Assembly: GCA_963677345.2 (NCBI GenBank)
Contig: CAXXLC010000038.1
Coordinates: 232,580-296,579 of the forward strand
Length of the DNA stretch: 64,000 nt
DNA from: Saccharicrinis sp963677345
GTDB taxonomy: Bacteria; Bacteroidota; Bacteroidia; Bacteroidales; Marinilabiliaceae
Direction of reading: 5' to 3'
In this document: one piece after another, positions 37,567-47,533 of the stretch
Layout of the letters: each line of letters opens with the position of its first letter
Position numbering within the stretch: position 1 is the first letter of the stretch
Notes under the pieces: model-generated
What the model was told of the DNA's origin: nothing
Database searches by the model: none
What the model saw: only the letters and a program-made list of their open reading frames with translations
Program-made: the position numbers and the translations under genes

Positions 37567-37962
37567 ACTTTTTTCAGCCCCCCCCAGCTATCCGCTACTG
37601 CACGATTGTATCGTGTGGTAGGCTAAGGTTAGCCATAATAAATGAATGTAAGTTGTAATTAATAATAAACTCCTAAATATAGAACTACAACAGGAGGCTA
37701 TTTCCCGTCACAGGAACCAATCCTAACCACGTTATTTCATTATTGGAATAGTAAAAAAGAAAGTAGATCCTTTTGAGATTTTACTCTCCACCCAAATTTT
37801 ACCACCAAGCATTTCAATTTTTCATCCATAAAAATGAGTAAATATCTTAAATCCGTTGTTTTGCTAGTTAACAAATATACTAAAATATAAATTTTGAACT
37901 TATTATATAGGGGGATTTTGAGTAAGGTACTTATTAAAAAACATATACAGTTTGTATTCTGG
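37567..37962. other. Intergenic scar with palindrome
   Basis: A 396-base gap. It begins with a run of eight C residues and a palindrome with arms CTAC..CACGAT / ATCGTG..GTAG around 37602-37623. Its right part contains the histidine kinase remnant listed separately. No intact gene is present. Confidence 0.5.
37732..37860 (-). pseudogene. Degraded histidine kinase C-terminal fragment
   Basis: Read on the minus strand, 37809-37732 translates to EMLGGKIWVESKISKGSTFF and on to FTIPIMK and a stop, the classic last ~27 residues of a sensor kinase ATPase domain. Just upstream in the same frame KIFTHFYG is visible, like the F-box (IFxxFYR), followed by a stop, and the G2 box that should lie between them is missing. 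This is a decayed gene with an internal deletion. The rest of the kinase is gone. Confidence 0.65.
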
Positions 37963-39606
37963 TTATGCTTTTATTTTTCGTTCAATATCTTTAAGGTGAT
38001 TCATCTTTTTAGTTTCTAAAAAGTGATTGATGTCTCCTAAGTGTTCTTTAACTTTTTTGTTACCAAATTCATATACCTTATCGGCTAACCCATCAAGAAA
38101 ATCTCTATCGTGTGATACCAGTATCAAGGTTCCATCATAGGATTTGAGCGCATTTTTAAGAATATCTTTAGTTTTTAAGTCAAGATGGTTTGTTGGCTCA
38201 TCCAATATCAACAGGTTAACAGGTTCAAGTAATAATTTTATCATTGCTAATCGGGTACGTTCTCCACCTGATAGCACTTTAACCTTTTTAGTTGTATCAT
38301 CCCCACTAAACATAAATGCTCCTAGAATATCTTTAATCTTAGTACGAATATCTCCAACGGCAACATGATCAATGGTTTCAAATACAGAAAGTTCTTCATC
38401 TAATAAAGATGCTTGATTTTGAGCAAAATAACCAATCATGGTATTGTGGCCTAATTGAATCTCTCCACTAAAATCTATTTCTCCAAGAATAGATTTAACC
38501 AATGTTGATTTTCCTTCTCCGTTTTTACCCACAAAAGCTACTTTTTCACCTCTCTCAATGGTTAAATTTACCTCTTTATATACCAAATGACCATCATACG
38601 TTTTTTCAACACCAGTAGCAATTACAGGATAGTTTCCTGATCGTGGTGCCGGAGGAAATTTAAGTTTCAATGCACTGTTATCAACTTCATCAACCTCAAT
38701 AATTTCTAGTTTTTCAAGCATTTTAACTCTTGACTGTACTTGTAATGTTTTAGAGTAAGTGCCTTTAAAACGCTCAATAAACTCCTTGTTTTCAGCAATC
38801 ATTTTTTGCTGATCGTTATATTGTTTTAGTTGTTGTTCTCTTCTTTCTTTGCGTAACTCCAGATAACGACTATAGTTAACTTTATAATCGTAAATACGCC
38901 CCATGGTTACTTCAATGGTTTTTGTTGTAATGTTGTCGACAAAAGCCCTGTCGTGACTAATTACAATAACAGCCTTACCACAAGTGATTAAAAAATCTTC
39001 AAGCCATTGAATAGATTCTATATCCAGGTGATTTGTAGGCTCATCCAGTAGTATTAAATCGGGTTTTTGAAGAAGAATTTTTGCCAATTCAATACGCATC
39101 CTCCATCCACCGCTGAACTCTTCAGTTGGTTTTGTAAAATCTTCGCGTGTAAAACCCAGTCCTAATAATACCTTTTCAATATCAGCATCAAAATTTGTTT
39201 CTTCAATTGCATAATATTTTTCGCTAAGTGTTGAAACTTTTTCAATTAAGGCATAATAACTATCCGATTCATAGTCCGTTCTCGAAGTAAGTTCCTGATT
39301 TACGACTTCTATTTCTTTTTGCATATCAAAGATATGTTTAAAAGCTTGTGAGGCTTCCTCAAAGACCGTTCTGTTGCTTTTTGTCATCAAATGTTGAGGA
39401 AGATAAGCCACCACCCTGTCCTTAGGAACAGAAATATTTCCTCCCTGTGGAGCCTGAACTCCAGCTATCATCTTTAGCAAAGTAGATTTACCAGCTCCGT
39501 TCTTACCCATCAAGGCAATCCTGTCCTTTTCGTTTATTACAAAAGAAATGTTTTTAAAAAGAGTTGTTGCCCCAAACTCTACTGTTAACCCGTCTATTGA
39601 AATCAT
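37963..39606 (-). CDS. ABC-F family ATPase (Uup/EttA/YbiT-like)
   Basis: A 547-aa soluble protein with two ATPase domains and no membrane helix, as in ABC-F translation factors. Walker A motifs are GKNGAGKST (about residue 36) and GKNGEGKST (about 361). The signature motifs are FSGGWRMRIELAKIL and LSGGERTRLAMIKLL, and both Walker B motifs end LILLDEPTNHLD / LILDEPTNHLD. The charged P-site-tRNA interaction linker lies around 245-315. The role is ribosome rescue or translation fine-tuning; antibiotic protection is possible but not indicated. Neighbours give no further hint. Confidence 0.93.
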   Translation of the reverse strand: MISIDGLTVEFGATTLFKNISFVINEKDRIALMGKNGAGKSTLLKMIAGVQAPQGGNISVPKDRVVAYLPQHLMTKSNRTVFEEASQAFKHIFDMQKEIEVVNQELTSRTDYESDSYYALIEKVSTLSEKYYAIEETNFDADIEKVLLGLGFTREDFTKPTEEFSGGWRMRIELAKILLQKPDLILLDEPTNHLDIESIQWLEDFLITCGKAVIVISHDRAFVDNITTKTIEVTMGRIYDYKVNYSRYLELRKERREQQLKQYNDQQKMIAENKEFIERFKGTYSKTLQVQSRVKMLEKLEIIEVDEVDNSALKLKFPPAPRSGNYPVIATGVEKTYDGHLVYKEVNLTIERGEKVAFVGKNGEGKSTLVKSILGEIDFSGEIQLGHNTMIGYFAQNQASLLDEELSVFETIDHVAVGDIRTKIKDILGAFMFSGDDTTKKVKVLSGGERTRLAMIKLLLEPVNLLILDEPTNHLDLKTKDILKNALKSYDGTLILVSHDRDFLDGLADKVYEFGNKKVKEHLGDINHFLETKKMNHLKDIERKIKA

Positions 39607-39904
39607 TGAATGCTATTTTGTTGCGAAAAATTGAGGTGCAAATATAGTTATTGAAGTTAAATCATAAAATGCTATTTTTAGAAAGTGTGATTTTTCTTTT
39701 GTCTTAAATTTAACGAGCTGTTGATATATAAAATCTGCAATAATGTTTATGGTTCGATTTTAAGTAAGCAAAGGCATCGTTCACATATAGCATCTTCCTT
39801 TAACTATTTAATTTTGCTTGTTTCTTATCATCAAAAATGATGATTATTTCATTTATGAGGAGTTATTCTTATTTATATTGAATAAAAATAATTAATAATT
39901 GGGA
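39607..39904. other. Intergenic region upstream of the hmu operon
   Basis: About 300 bases without a gene. It holds a short perfect hairpin at 39827-39844 (7-bp arms, AAAA loop), about 60 bases upstream of the promoter -33 element. It may be the ABC-F leader, an operator or a terminator for upstream transcription; the sequence does not decide. Confidence 0.4.
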
Positions 39905-39935
39905 TTGTAAATCCTTTTGCGCACTCATAATTTTG
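39905..39935 (+). promoter_or_regulatory. Bacteroidota-type promoter of the hmu heme-uptake operon
   Basis: TTG at 39905-39907, a 20-base spacer, then TAATTTTG at 39928-39935, an exact match to the phylum's -33/-7 consensus (TTG, N19-21, TAnnTTTG). A start site a few bases downstream makes the ATG at 39963 more plausible than the one at 39948, which would leave almost no leader. Confidence 0.65.
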
Positions 39936-39962
39936 CTTTCCAAATAAATGATACCAGAAGTG

Positions 39963-42203
39963 ATGAATTTCAATAGAGGAAAGTACCTATTGCCTATATT
40001 ATTAATTGTTTTGTTTTTTTCAGGAGCAATTAATTTAGTCAAAGCCGGAAGTAAGGATTTCACTATTAGTGGCTATATCCTGAATTCGGGAAATCAACCC
40101 ATATCTTTTGCTAATATTCTTCATAAGGAGAGTGGCAAAGGAGCTGTGGCTGATGAGTACGGAAAATTTGAATTAGCAACAGGCCTCGCAGAAGTAACAT
40201 GTACGTTACAGATATCTGCTATAGGTTACTGTCCCATAGAAGTAAGTGTTGATCTTACATCAGATCATACGATTCATCAAAATTTTCATTTAAAAGTAAA
40301 TCGTTATCATATTGAACAGGTTGTTATATCTGGTCAATCCAAGCCAGTACCTGTCGATAGCTCCATTTATAAAATTAAACTTATTGATAATGAAAAAATA
40401 CAACAATCAGGTTCTGTAAACTTAAGTGAATTATTAACCACAGAAGCCAATATACGAATGACGACTGATCTTATTTTAGGAACCCAGATTGAGATGATGG
40501 GGCTGGAAGGTCAAAATGTGAAAGTGATGATTGACGGAGTACCCATTATTGGTCGTTTAAGTGGTAATATCGATTTAAGTCAGATTAATCTGGATAATAT
40601 TGAACAGGTCGAAATTATTGAAGGCCCCATGAGTGTGGTTTATGGGAATAACGCATTGGCTGGCTCTATTAATCTCATTACAAAGCAAAATAAATATCAT
40701 AAACTGGAAACACAAACAAAGGTCTATGCCGAAAGTGTTGGTAGGTATTCATTTAATGTTTCCGGATCTCAAAGGATAGATAAAAATATGTTCTCTGTGG
40801 ATGGAGGTTATGAATATTTTGGTGGGGTTGACTTTGATAAATCCAACAGATCAATGAATTGGAAACCCAAGAAGCTATATAAAATAAATGCAAATTATAA
40901 ATGGGATGGTAAAAATTGGCAACCTTTTATTAAAGGAGGAATATTTAAAGACAGACTGTGGAATAAGTCTGATTTGAGTGAGGGACACCTTGCTAAAGAT
41001 ACTTATTATTTTACTGAGCGTTATGATATAAGCGCAGGGATCACAGGTTCCTGGAATAAGAATAATTCTTTGAATATTGTAGCTTCTTATAATATATATT
41101 ATCGCGATAATCAAGATTTTAGTAAAGATTTATCCACTTTGAAAACCACCATGAGCCAACGTGAAAGAACGCAGGAAATGTATCAAAAAATGACTCGTGG
41201 TATTTGGGGGTATCAATTTAGCGATCTCAAATTAAAGTTACAATGTGGTTATGATATTAATGTTGAAGCCATGGATGGTGCCAGAATAGAGTCTGGACAT
41301 GAAGATATTTCTGACTATGCAGCTTTTTTAAACTTAAACTACAAAGTATCAAATGCCTTCGAAATACAACCCGGTATTCGTGTTGCTTATAATTCTGATT
41401 ACAATGCTCCATTAGTATATTCTATTAATACAAAGTGGAGTGCCAAAAAAAAGTTTTCATGGAGAGCCTCAGGAGCAAAGGGTTTTAGAGCTCCTGATGT
41501 CAAAGAGTTATATTATAATTTTAAAGATAGCAATCATGATATTGAAGGAAATCCTGATTTAAAAGCCGAATCTTCTATAAATTTCAATTCTACTTTAGAT
41601 TATAAGATTTATGGTTATAATGCTATGCTAAATATTAGTTGTTCACAATATTATAATTCCGTGGATAATTTAATAACTCTTCAGAGTATTTCAAATACAA
41701 CTTCTTACAGTTATTTTAATGTTGATGATTCTAAATCAACTGGAGGTGATTTTAATGTTGATTATTCTTTTAAAAATAAGATTAAAATCAATATGGGTTA
41801 TGGATTAACCGGTAGGTGTAATACTTATGGTGATGCAAGTGTGGATGGAAAATTTAAGTGGACTCATGAATTTTTCTGTGGAGTTAAATTAGTTGAACCT
41901 TTTACCAGTCTGGTTTTTAAGGCTGATTATAAATACAATGGTGAGTTGCCGTATTATTATAGCGATGATAATGAGGTGATTCAGGAAGGATTGCAAGAGG
42001 CTTATCAAACCTTAAATGCTTCCTTGAAACGCAATTGTTTAAAAGGTCGATTAAATATTGTTGCCGGTGCTAAAAATTTATTTGATGTAACATCCGTAAT
42101 GACTAGTGGATCAAGCAGTACAGCTCATAGTTCCGGTTCGGATGTTCCTATTTCTTATGGCCGATCATATTTTATCAGTGCCACATTTAAATTTAATAAA
42201 TAA
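39963..42203 (+). CDS. hmuR: TonB-dependent heme receptor (HmuR-like)
   Basis: Outer-membrane receptor that takes up heme using TonB energy. A signal peptide (about the first 28 residues) is followed by a carboxypeptidase-like regulatory domain (TISGYILNSGNQPISFANIL), a plug domain with VKVMIDGVPIIGR and VEIIEGPMSVVYG, and a beta barrel ending in an aromatic strand. The heme-receptor FRAP/NPNL box is visible as AKGFRAPDVKELYYN followed by EGNPDLKAE. It is the first gene of the hmu operon, with a promoter just upstream and the HmuY gene 74 bases downstream. In Porphyromonas gingivalis the order is hmuY-hmuR; here it is reversed. Confidence 0.9.
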   Translation: MNFNRGKYLLPILLIVLFFSGAINLVKAGSKDFTISGYILNSGNQPISFANILHKESGKGAVADEYGKFELATGLAEVTCTLQISAIGYCPIEVSVDLTSDHTIHQNFHLKVNRYHIEQVVISGQSKPVPVDSSIYKIKLIDNEKIQQSGSVNLSELLTTEANIRMTTDLILGTQIEMMGLEGQNVKVMIDGVPIIGRLSGNIDLSQINLDNIEQVEIIEGPMSVVYGNNALAGSINLITKQNKYHKLETQTKVYAESVGRYSFNVSGSQRIDKNMFSVDGGYEYFGGVDFDKSNRSMNWKPKKLYKINANYKWDGKNWQPFIKGGIFKDRLWNKSDLSEGHLAKDTYYFTERYDISAGITGSWNKNNSLNIVASYNIYYRDNQDFSKDLSTLKTTMSQRERTQEMYQKMTRGIWGYQFSDLKLKLQCGYDINVEAMDGARIESGHEDISDYAAFLNLNYKVSNAFEIQPGIRVAYNSDYNAPLVYSINTKWSAKKKFSWRASGAKGFRAPDVKELYYNFKDSNHDIEGNPDLKAESSINFNSTLDYKIYGYNAMLNISCSQYYNSVDNLITLQSISNTTSYSYFNVDDSKSTGGDFNVDYSFKNKIKINMGYGLTGRCNTYGDASVDGKFKWTHEFFCGVKLVEPFTSLVFKADYKYNGELPYYYSDDNEVIQEGLQEAYQTLNASLKRNCLKGRLNIVAGAKNLFDVTSVMTSGSSSTAHSSGSDVPISYGRSYFISATFKFNK

Positions 42204-42277
42204 CTACATAAATTATAAACCGACTATCAAAGAGCTCATAAAAAATATTCTTGAAGTAGTCATAAACTTAAAAAATA

Positions 42278-42928
42278 ATGAAAAAATACATTCTTTTATT
42301 GATTGCCGCTGTTGTTGTTTTTTCTTCATGTGATGACGAAGATTCTGTTGAAGTAAAAGATTATGGTTTAAAAACTTTTTCGGCTGAAATGAATTACGAT
42401 CCTGAGGCCGCTCATGGTGAAGTTTCTTATAAGCAGCAGGTGTTTTATGCTTTGGGTGATGAAGAAGCTATTGCAATTGGAACTTACGGTGAAGATAGCT
42501 GGACAGATTTTAATCTTGTAGAAGATGAAATATCAATAAATGTAACTGGTTGGGATATTGTATTTACAAACTACACTGTAAACCTTGGAACCGAGGATGA
42601 ACCATATGCATATAAAGTTACTGGTGTTTTGATTGCTGATGGTGTTGAAGTAGCCTTAGTTGAGGATACAGAAAGTGATGATGTTTCTGAATCTTTTTCA
42701 AATTTATCTTTATCTGATGTAAGTGGCCTTGAATATTCAGCTGATATGGATGTTATTGGTTATAGCTGGAAAGCGTATGATTCTTCTACACAGTTGTTTA
42801 AAGTTAATGATAATTGGTTCTATATTCTTAAAATAGGTGAAGAAACATATAAGCTTCGTTTTGTGAATTTTTATGGTGAAAGTACTTCTGAACGTATTAT
42901 TAAAATTGAATATCAGTTAATGCAATAA
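42278..42928 (+). CDS. hmuY: HmuY family heme-binding lipoprotein
   Basis: Surface lipoprotein that captures heme and passes it to HmuR. The N-terminus is a lipoprotein signal ending FSSCDDED. The domain shows the family segments GWDIVFTNYTV, YSWKAYDSSTQLFKVNDNWF and YILKIGEETYKLRFVNFYG, a beta-rich right hand in known structures. In P. gingivalis two histidines bind heme; here I cannot assign equivalent ligands with confidence, and some relatives use Met. It is 216 aa, between hmuR and hmuS. Strong hairpins follow it. Confidence 0.88.
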   Translation: MKKYILLLIAAVVVFSSCDDEDSVEVKDYGLKTFSAEMNYDPEAAHGEVSYKQQVFYALGDEEAIAIGTYGEDSWTDFNLVEDEISINVTGWDIVFTNYTVNLGTEDEPYAYKVTGVLIADGVEVALVEDTESDDVSESFSNLSLSDVSGLEYSADMDVIGYSWKAYDSSTQLFKVNDNWFYILKIGEETYKLRFVNFYGESTSERIIKIEYQLMQ

Positions 42929-42931
42929 TAT

Positions 42932-42999
42932 ATAACCTGAGTTTGATATGACCTTATATATCAAATTATAAACACATAAAATTTATACACTCAGGTTAT
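42932..42999 (+). promoter_or_regulatory. Nested stem-loop after hmuY
   Basis: Outer arms 42932-42942 and 42989-42999 are a perfect 11-bp inverted repeat. Inside it, 42942-42949 and 42958-42965 form a second 8-bp hairpin. It lies right after the hmuY stop and could block exonucleases or reduce readthrough into hmuS. Confidence 0.6.
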
Positions 43000-43020
43000 C
43001 TGGCGATTCATATCTATAAT

Positions 43021-43060
43021 GCAGATTGTAGTTGCTATTCATAGAATAACTACAATCTGC
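43021..43060 (+). promoter_or_regulatory. Second strong hairpin in the hmuY-hmuS gap (attenuator candidate)
   Basis: Arms 43021-43033 and 43048-43060 pair perfectly over 13 bp, and inner ATTC/GAAT adds more. No long T-run follows directly, so full termination is doubtful; partial attenuation or message stabilisation is more likely. Confidence 0.6.
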
Positions 43061-43094
43061 AATTACTTATGTAATTAAATTTTTATTATTAATC

Positions 43095-46000
43095 ATGAGG
43101 AAATTATTAGCGATAGGTGTTTTTATCCTGCTTATAATAGCGGGATTTTTTGTTTACAACAAGTATATGTCTCCAACTCGAGTGGCGTTGGTTAATTATC
43201 CTGATTTCATGTATTCAAAAATGGTGGGTGCCCTCAAAGATCAATGTTTTAAAATTGAAGATGTGAAACAAACCGATCTTCAAAATTTAAAGAAGTATGA
43301 TATGGTTATCTTCTTTGGGATGGGACTTAAATTAACCGAAGATCAGGTGAGCCAGGTTAAAAGTATTGGCCAGGAAGGAACTCCGATGTATTTACAGGCT
43401 TCAACAACAAAGGGCTTGGATTTAACGTATTTAGATGAAGATGACGAAGAAAAGGTTAAAGGGTATTTAAATAATGGTGGAAATAAAAATTATTGTAACT
43501 TATTTAGGTATATCCGTACTAAAATTGATAAAAAATCATTATTTACCGTAGCGCCTGAGGAGCCCTTCAAAATTGCATCTGATGTTTTGTTTCATATTGA
43601 TGAAGAAGTGGCATTTGAAACGGTTTCCGGGTTTGAAAATTATTGTAGAACTAAAGGCATTCATAAAAATGGAAATAAAAAAGTAATTCTTTTTACAAGT
43701 ATACCTGGACCTTTTAATGCAAACCGCGAACATCTTAACCAGTTAATTGAAGAACTGGAGCGCCGCAATATGAACGTATATCCGGTTTCGGGTTTTAGTG
43801 GCCGATTAAAATATCTGAAAGAAATTCATCCTGATTTAGTAGTGTATATGCCGCATGGAAGATTGTCCATGGGTGGTGGATCTGCTCAGGAACTTACTGA
43901 TTTTTTAAATGAATTAAATGTACCAGTTCTTTGTCCGCTTACGGTACATCAACAATATGATGAATGGGTTAAGGATCCTCAGGGAATGGCCGGCGGATTG
44001 TTAAGTCAAAGTGTAACTATGCCAGAGTTTGATGGGGGTATTGTTCCTTATGCTTTATTTGCTGAGTATAAAGATGACAAAGGTCTCACTATCTTTAAGG
44101 CTATACCAAATCGTTTAAATAAGTTTGGTGAGATAGCTGAGAATTATTTAAAACTTCAGGATTTGGATAATAGTCAGAAAAAGTTGGCTTTTGTTTACTT
44201 TAAAGGTCCTGGAAAAAATGCCCTGGTAGCTGCTAATATGGAAGTATTGCCTTCATTGCATCATGTTTTACTGAGGTTAAAAAAAGAAGGTTATAACCTG
44301 GGCGATTTACCTGCTGATTTTGAATCTTTTAAAAGTCGTATTATGGCTCAGGGACCTGTATTAGGGACTTATGCCAAAGGAGCTTTTGATGAATTTTTAA
44401 AAAAGGGTAATCCTGCATTGGTTTCTGTTGACGATTATAATCAATGGTGCTCAAAATCTCTACCAAAAGAATTGATACAGGATGTTGAAAACAGGTACGG
44501 AAAAGCTCCCGGATCCTATATGGGAGTTTATAAAGATGAGCAGGAATATATTGCTGTTGCAAGGGTTCAGTTTGGTAATATCGTATTGTTGCCTCAGCCA
44601 TTACCGGGTTTAGGTGATAATACTTTCGAACTGGTACATGGTGCTAAAGTGGCTCCTCCGCATACTTATATTGCTCCGTATTTATGGTTGCAAAATGATT
44701 TTCATGCAGATGCAGTTTTTCATTTCGGAACGCATGGGAGTCTTGAATTTACTCCGGGTAAACAAATTGCATTATCTGATTATGACTGGACAGATCCCCT
44801 TATGGGTACCACGCCTCATAATTACATTTATACGATTAGCAATATTGCAGAAGCTATGATAGCTAAGCGTAGAAGCTATGCTGCTTTGCAAAGTCATCTT
44901 ACTCCGCCGTTTATTAAGGCTCAGGCAACACAAAATATTCAAATGCTGGTTCAAAAATCAGATGCCTGGTCACAAGCCAAAGGTTCTATTAAACAAGAAT
45001 ATGCTTTATCGGTAAAGAAAATGTTTGTTGAATCCGGAATGTATAAGGATTTGAATCTGGATAGCATTATTTCACAACCTTATGCTGATGAGGAGATGAA
45101 TAAAATTGGTGCTTACCTGGCTGAACTTGAAAATGAAAAAATTACTGCCGGTTTATATACTTTAGGTGAATCATATTCAACTAAGCTTTTAAATGAAACC
45201 TCAAAGGCCATGTTTGTTGAGACCCTGGCTTATGCATGGGCAAAATTAGATCATGAAAAAGGTCAGGTAGATCGTGATCAATTAAGTGATATGAATTTTA
45301 TCAGAACTCACTATGCGAGAGCTGCTGAACAATATATCAATAGGTTGATTTCAGGAGTGCCGTCAAAACAAATATTTCATCAAATTGTAGCTAAACCTGA
45401 TCTTGATAGAGCAAATAAATTTAAAGCTGAAAGAGCTTTGGCAAAAAAAGATTTGCAGCAGCGTATGATGGTTTATCGACAGAAAAAGATGGAGGAGGCA
45501 CAGGCTTCGGAGCAGAAAAAGTCGGAATCAAATGCAAATAAACCTAAGGCTAAAGCCAAAAGTGGGCATCCATCCTGGATCCCTAAAATAGGAGAGAACC
45601 CACATCATAGTTCTCAGGAAAAAACTGCCAAAACAGATAAAGCTAAAGTAGATGTACACTCCGGTGCTACGCCGCAGATTTTACAGGCTGATCCTGTTGA
45701 AGAGGCCTTTTCTGATGCTGTTTTTGAAATAAAAAATACTTTGAATTCTGTTTTACAAAAAAGAAATCAACTGAAAAATAGTCCTGAATTTGAGATGCAG
45801 GCTATTTTAAACACTTTAAATGGAGGTTATACTTCTCCATCGGCAGGAGGAGATCCTGTAGCTAACCCGGAGAGTGTGCCAACAGGAAAGAATATGTTTT
45901 CAATAAATGCTGAGCAAACTCCAACTAAGGAGGCATGGAAGGTGGCTCAGAAATTAACTGAAGATTTATTAAGAGATTACAAGTTGAAGCATGAAGGTCA

Positions 46001-47381
46001 ATATCCTAAAAAAATAAGCTTTACACTTTGGGGGGGCAGTTTTATCGAAAGTGAAGGAACTACCATTGCTCAGATTCTTTACATGTTAGGAGTAGAGCCG
46101 ATATGGACACCTCGTGGTAAAGTGAATGATATCAGGTTAATTCCTGATGACGAATTAGCCCGTCCGCGTATTGATGTTGTAGTGCAAACCTCAGGTCAGT
46201 TGCGCGATTTAGCAGCTTCCAGACTGTTTATTATTAATCGTGCTATCGACATGGCTGCCAATGCTCAAAGTCAGCATAACTTTGTGAAGCAGGGAATGGC
46301 TGATGCAGAAAAGTATTTGATTGAAAAAGGTTTTTCACCTAAAGAAGCACGCCAAATGGCTAAGTTTCGTGTGTTTGGAGGTGTTAATGGAAACTATGGT
46401 ACGGCCATAATGGGAATGGTTGAAAAAAGCGACAGCTGGGATAGTACCAAAACCGTGGCTCAAACTTATATAAATAATATGGGTGCCGTTTATAGCAACG
46501 AAGAGAATTGGGGTGGATTTAATAGAGGTGTTTTTGAAGCAGCTCTTTTAAATACTGAAGCTGTGGTTCAACCCCGACAAAGTAATACTTGGGGTGCTTT
46601 AAGTCTGGATCATGTTTACGAGTTTATGGGTGGGTTAAACCTGGCCGTTCGTGAGGTAACAGGTAATGATGCCGAATCGTATTTTAATGATTTCAGAAAT
46701 ACATCCAATCCAAGAGTTCAAAGTTTAAAAGAAGCTATTGGTGTTGAGAGTCGTACCACACTTCTGAATGCACGTTATATTAAAGAACATATGAAGGGAG
46801 GAGCTTCTAATGCTGAGGTGTTTGCCGAAACATTCCGTAATACTTTTGGCTGGAACGTGATGAAACCTTCGGTGATTGAGGATCAGCTTTGGGATGATTT
46901 GTATGATGTTTACGTGCAAGATCAGTTAAACCTGAAAGTTAAAGATTTTTTTAAACGTGAAAATCCTTATGCTTTGCAAGAGATGACAGCTGTTATGCTT
47001 GAAACTGTTCGTAAAGGTTTATGGAATGCTTCGCAGGAACAGATTAATGCTATGGCTCAGTTACACGCTGATTTGGTGAAAAATTATGAGGCAGGCTGTA
47101 GTAGTTTTGTATGTGATAATGCCAAATTACGAAGCTTTATCAATGACCAGCTTCCTGCCGGGTTGAAACAAGCCTATAATGCCGAAATAGATCAGGTTCT
47201 TGAAGCTCCTAAAGAGGATGCAAAGAGTAATGTGGTGTTAAAAAAACAACAGGATGAGAAAATAAATCCTCAACAACCTCAAGAGGTAAATGTAAAAGCA
47301 AATATGGTTGTTCTTGTGGGTGTTGGTTTTATCTCCATTCTTTTAATAGCCTTTTTTATTCGTAAACGACGTAAAAAATAA
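43095..47381 (+). CDS. hmuS: CobN/Mg-chelatase-like protein HmuS
   Basis: A 1428-aa membrane-anchored protein homologous to the large subunit of cobaltochelatase and magnesium chelatase. In Bacteroidota heme-uptake operons HmuS is linked to removing iron from heme. It has one N-terminal helix (about 4-24) and one C-terminal helix followed by RKRRKK. The large body is probably periplasmic, with CobN signatures PPHTYIAPYLWLQNDFHADA and VFHFGTHGSLEFTPGKQ. A low-complexity Lys/Ala/Ser insert (about 795-880) interrupts the core. No ChlI/ChlD-like ATPase partner is encoded nearby, consistent with a membrane-potential-powered or ATP-free mechanism, which is inference. Confidence 0.92.
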   Translation: MRKLLAIGVFILLIIAGFFVYNKYMSPTRVALVNYPDFMYSKMVGALKDQCFKIEDVKQTDLQNLKKYDMVIFFGMGLKLTEDQVSQVKSIGQEGTPMYLQASTTKGLDLTYLDEDDEEKVKGYLNNGGNKNYCNLFRYIRTKIDKKSLFTVAPEEPFKIASDVLFHIDEEVAFETVSGFENYCRTKGIHKNGNKKVILFTSIPGPFNANREHLNQLIEELERRNMNVYPVSGFSGRLKYLKEIHPDLVVYMPHGRLSMGGGSAQELTDFLNELNVPVLCPLTVHQQYDEWVKDPQGMAGGLLSQSVTMPEFDGGIVPYALFAEYKDDKGLTIFKAIPNRLNKFGEIAENYLKLQDLDNSQKKLAFVYFKGPGKNALVAANMEVLPSLHHVLLRLKKEGYNLGDLPADFESFKSRIMAQGPVLGTYAKGAFDEFLKKGNPALVSVDDYNQWCSKSLPKELIQDVENRYGKAPGSYMGVYKDEQEYIAVARVQFGNIVLLPQPLPGLGDNTFELVHGAKVAPPHTYIAPYLWLQNDFHADAVFHFGTHGSLEFTPGKQIALSDYDWTDPLMGTTPHNYIYTISNIAEAMIAKRRSYAALQSHLTPPFIKAQATQNIQMLVQKSDAWSQAKGSIKQEYALSVKKMFVESGMYKDLNLDSIISQPYADEEMNKIGAYLAELENEKITAGLYTLGESYSTKLLNETSKAMFVETLAYAWAKLDHEKGQVDRDQLSDMNFIRTHYARAAEQYINRLISGVPSKQIFHQIVAKPDLDRANKFKAERALAKKDLQQRMMVYRQKKMEEAQASEQKKSESNANKPKAKAKSGHPSWIPKIGENPHHSSQEKTAKTDKAKVDVHSGATPQILQADPVEEAFSDAVFEIKNTLNSVLQKRNQLKNSPEFEMQAILNTLNGGYTSPSAGGDPVANPESVPTGKNMFSINAEQTPTKEAWKVAQKLTEDLLRDYKLKHEGQYPKKISFTLWGGSFIESEGTTIAQILYMLGVEPIWTPRGKVNDIRLIPDDELARPRIDVVVQTSGQLRDLAASRLFIINRAIDMAANAQSQHNFVKQGMADAEKYLIEKGFSPKEARQMAKFRVFGGVNGNYGTAIMGMVEKSDSWDSTKTVAQTYINNMGAVYSNEENWGGFNRGVFEAALLNTEAVVQPRQSNTWGALSLDHVYEFMGGLNLAVREVTGNDAESYFNDFRNTSNPRVQSLKEAIGVESRTTLLNARYIKEHMKGGASNAEVFAETFRNTFGWNVMKPSVIEDQLWDDLYDVYVQDQLNLKVKDFFKRENPYALQEMTAVMLETVRKGLWNASQEQINAMAQLHADLVKNYEAGCSSFVCDNAKLRSFINDQLPAGLKQAYNAEIDQVLEAPKEDAKSNVVLKKQQDEKINPQQPQEVNVKANMVVLVGVGFISILLIAFFIRKRRKK

Positions 47382-47533
47382 AACCATGTTTTGGTTTAAA
47401 AGACAAACAATGTAAATAAATTCCTTAACCAGGGATTTTCTCAGGAGAGAATTTTATCCTTATCAAGGAGAACTTTTTTTTCTGAGGAAATCCTTAAGGT
47501 TATTAAAAGCGCATTAACCGTTTAATACAAATT

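Noticed and set aside
39827..39844. Terminator of the ABC-F gene or Fur box upstream of hmuR
   Set aside because: The hairpin has no T-run and lies upstream, not downstream, of the ABC-F gene; it does not match a Fur-box pattern closely enough to name.
42106..42333. 75-aa ORF spanning the hmuR-hmuY gap
   Set aside because: Overlaps both genes out of frame and ends in the HmuY signal sequence read in another frame.
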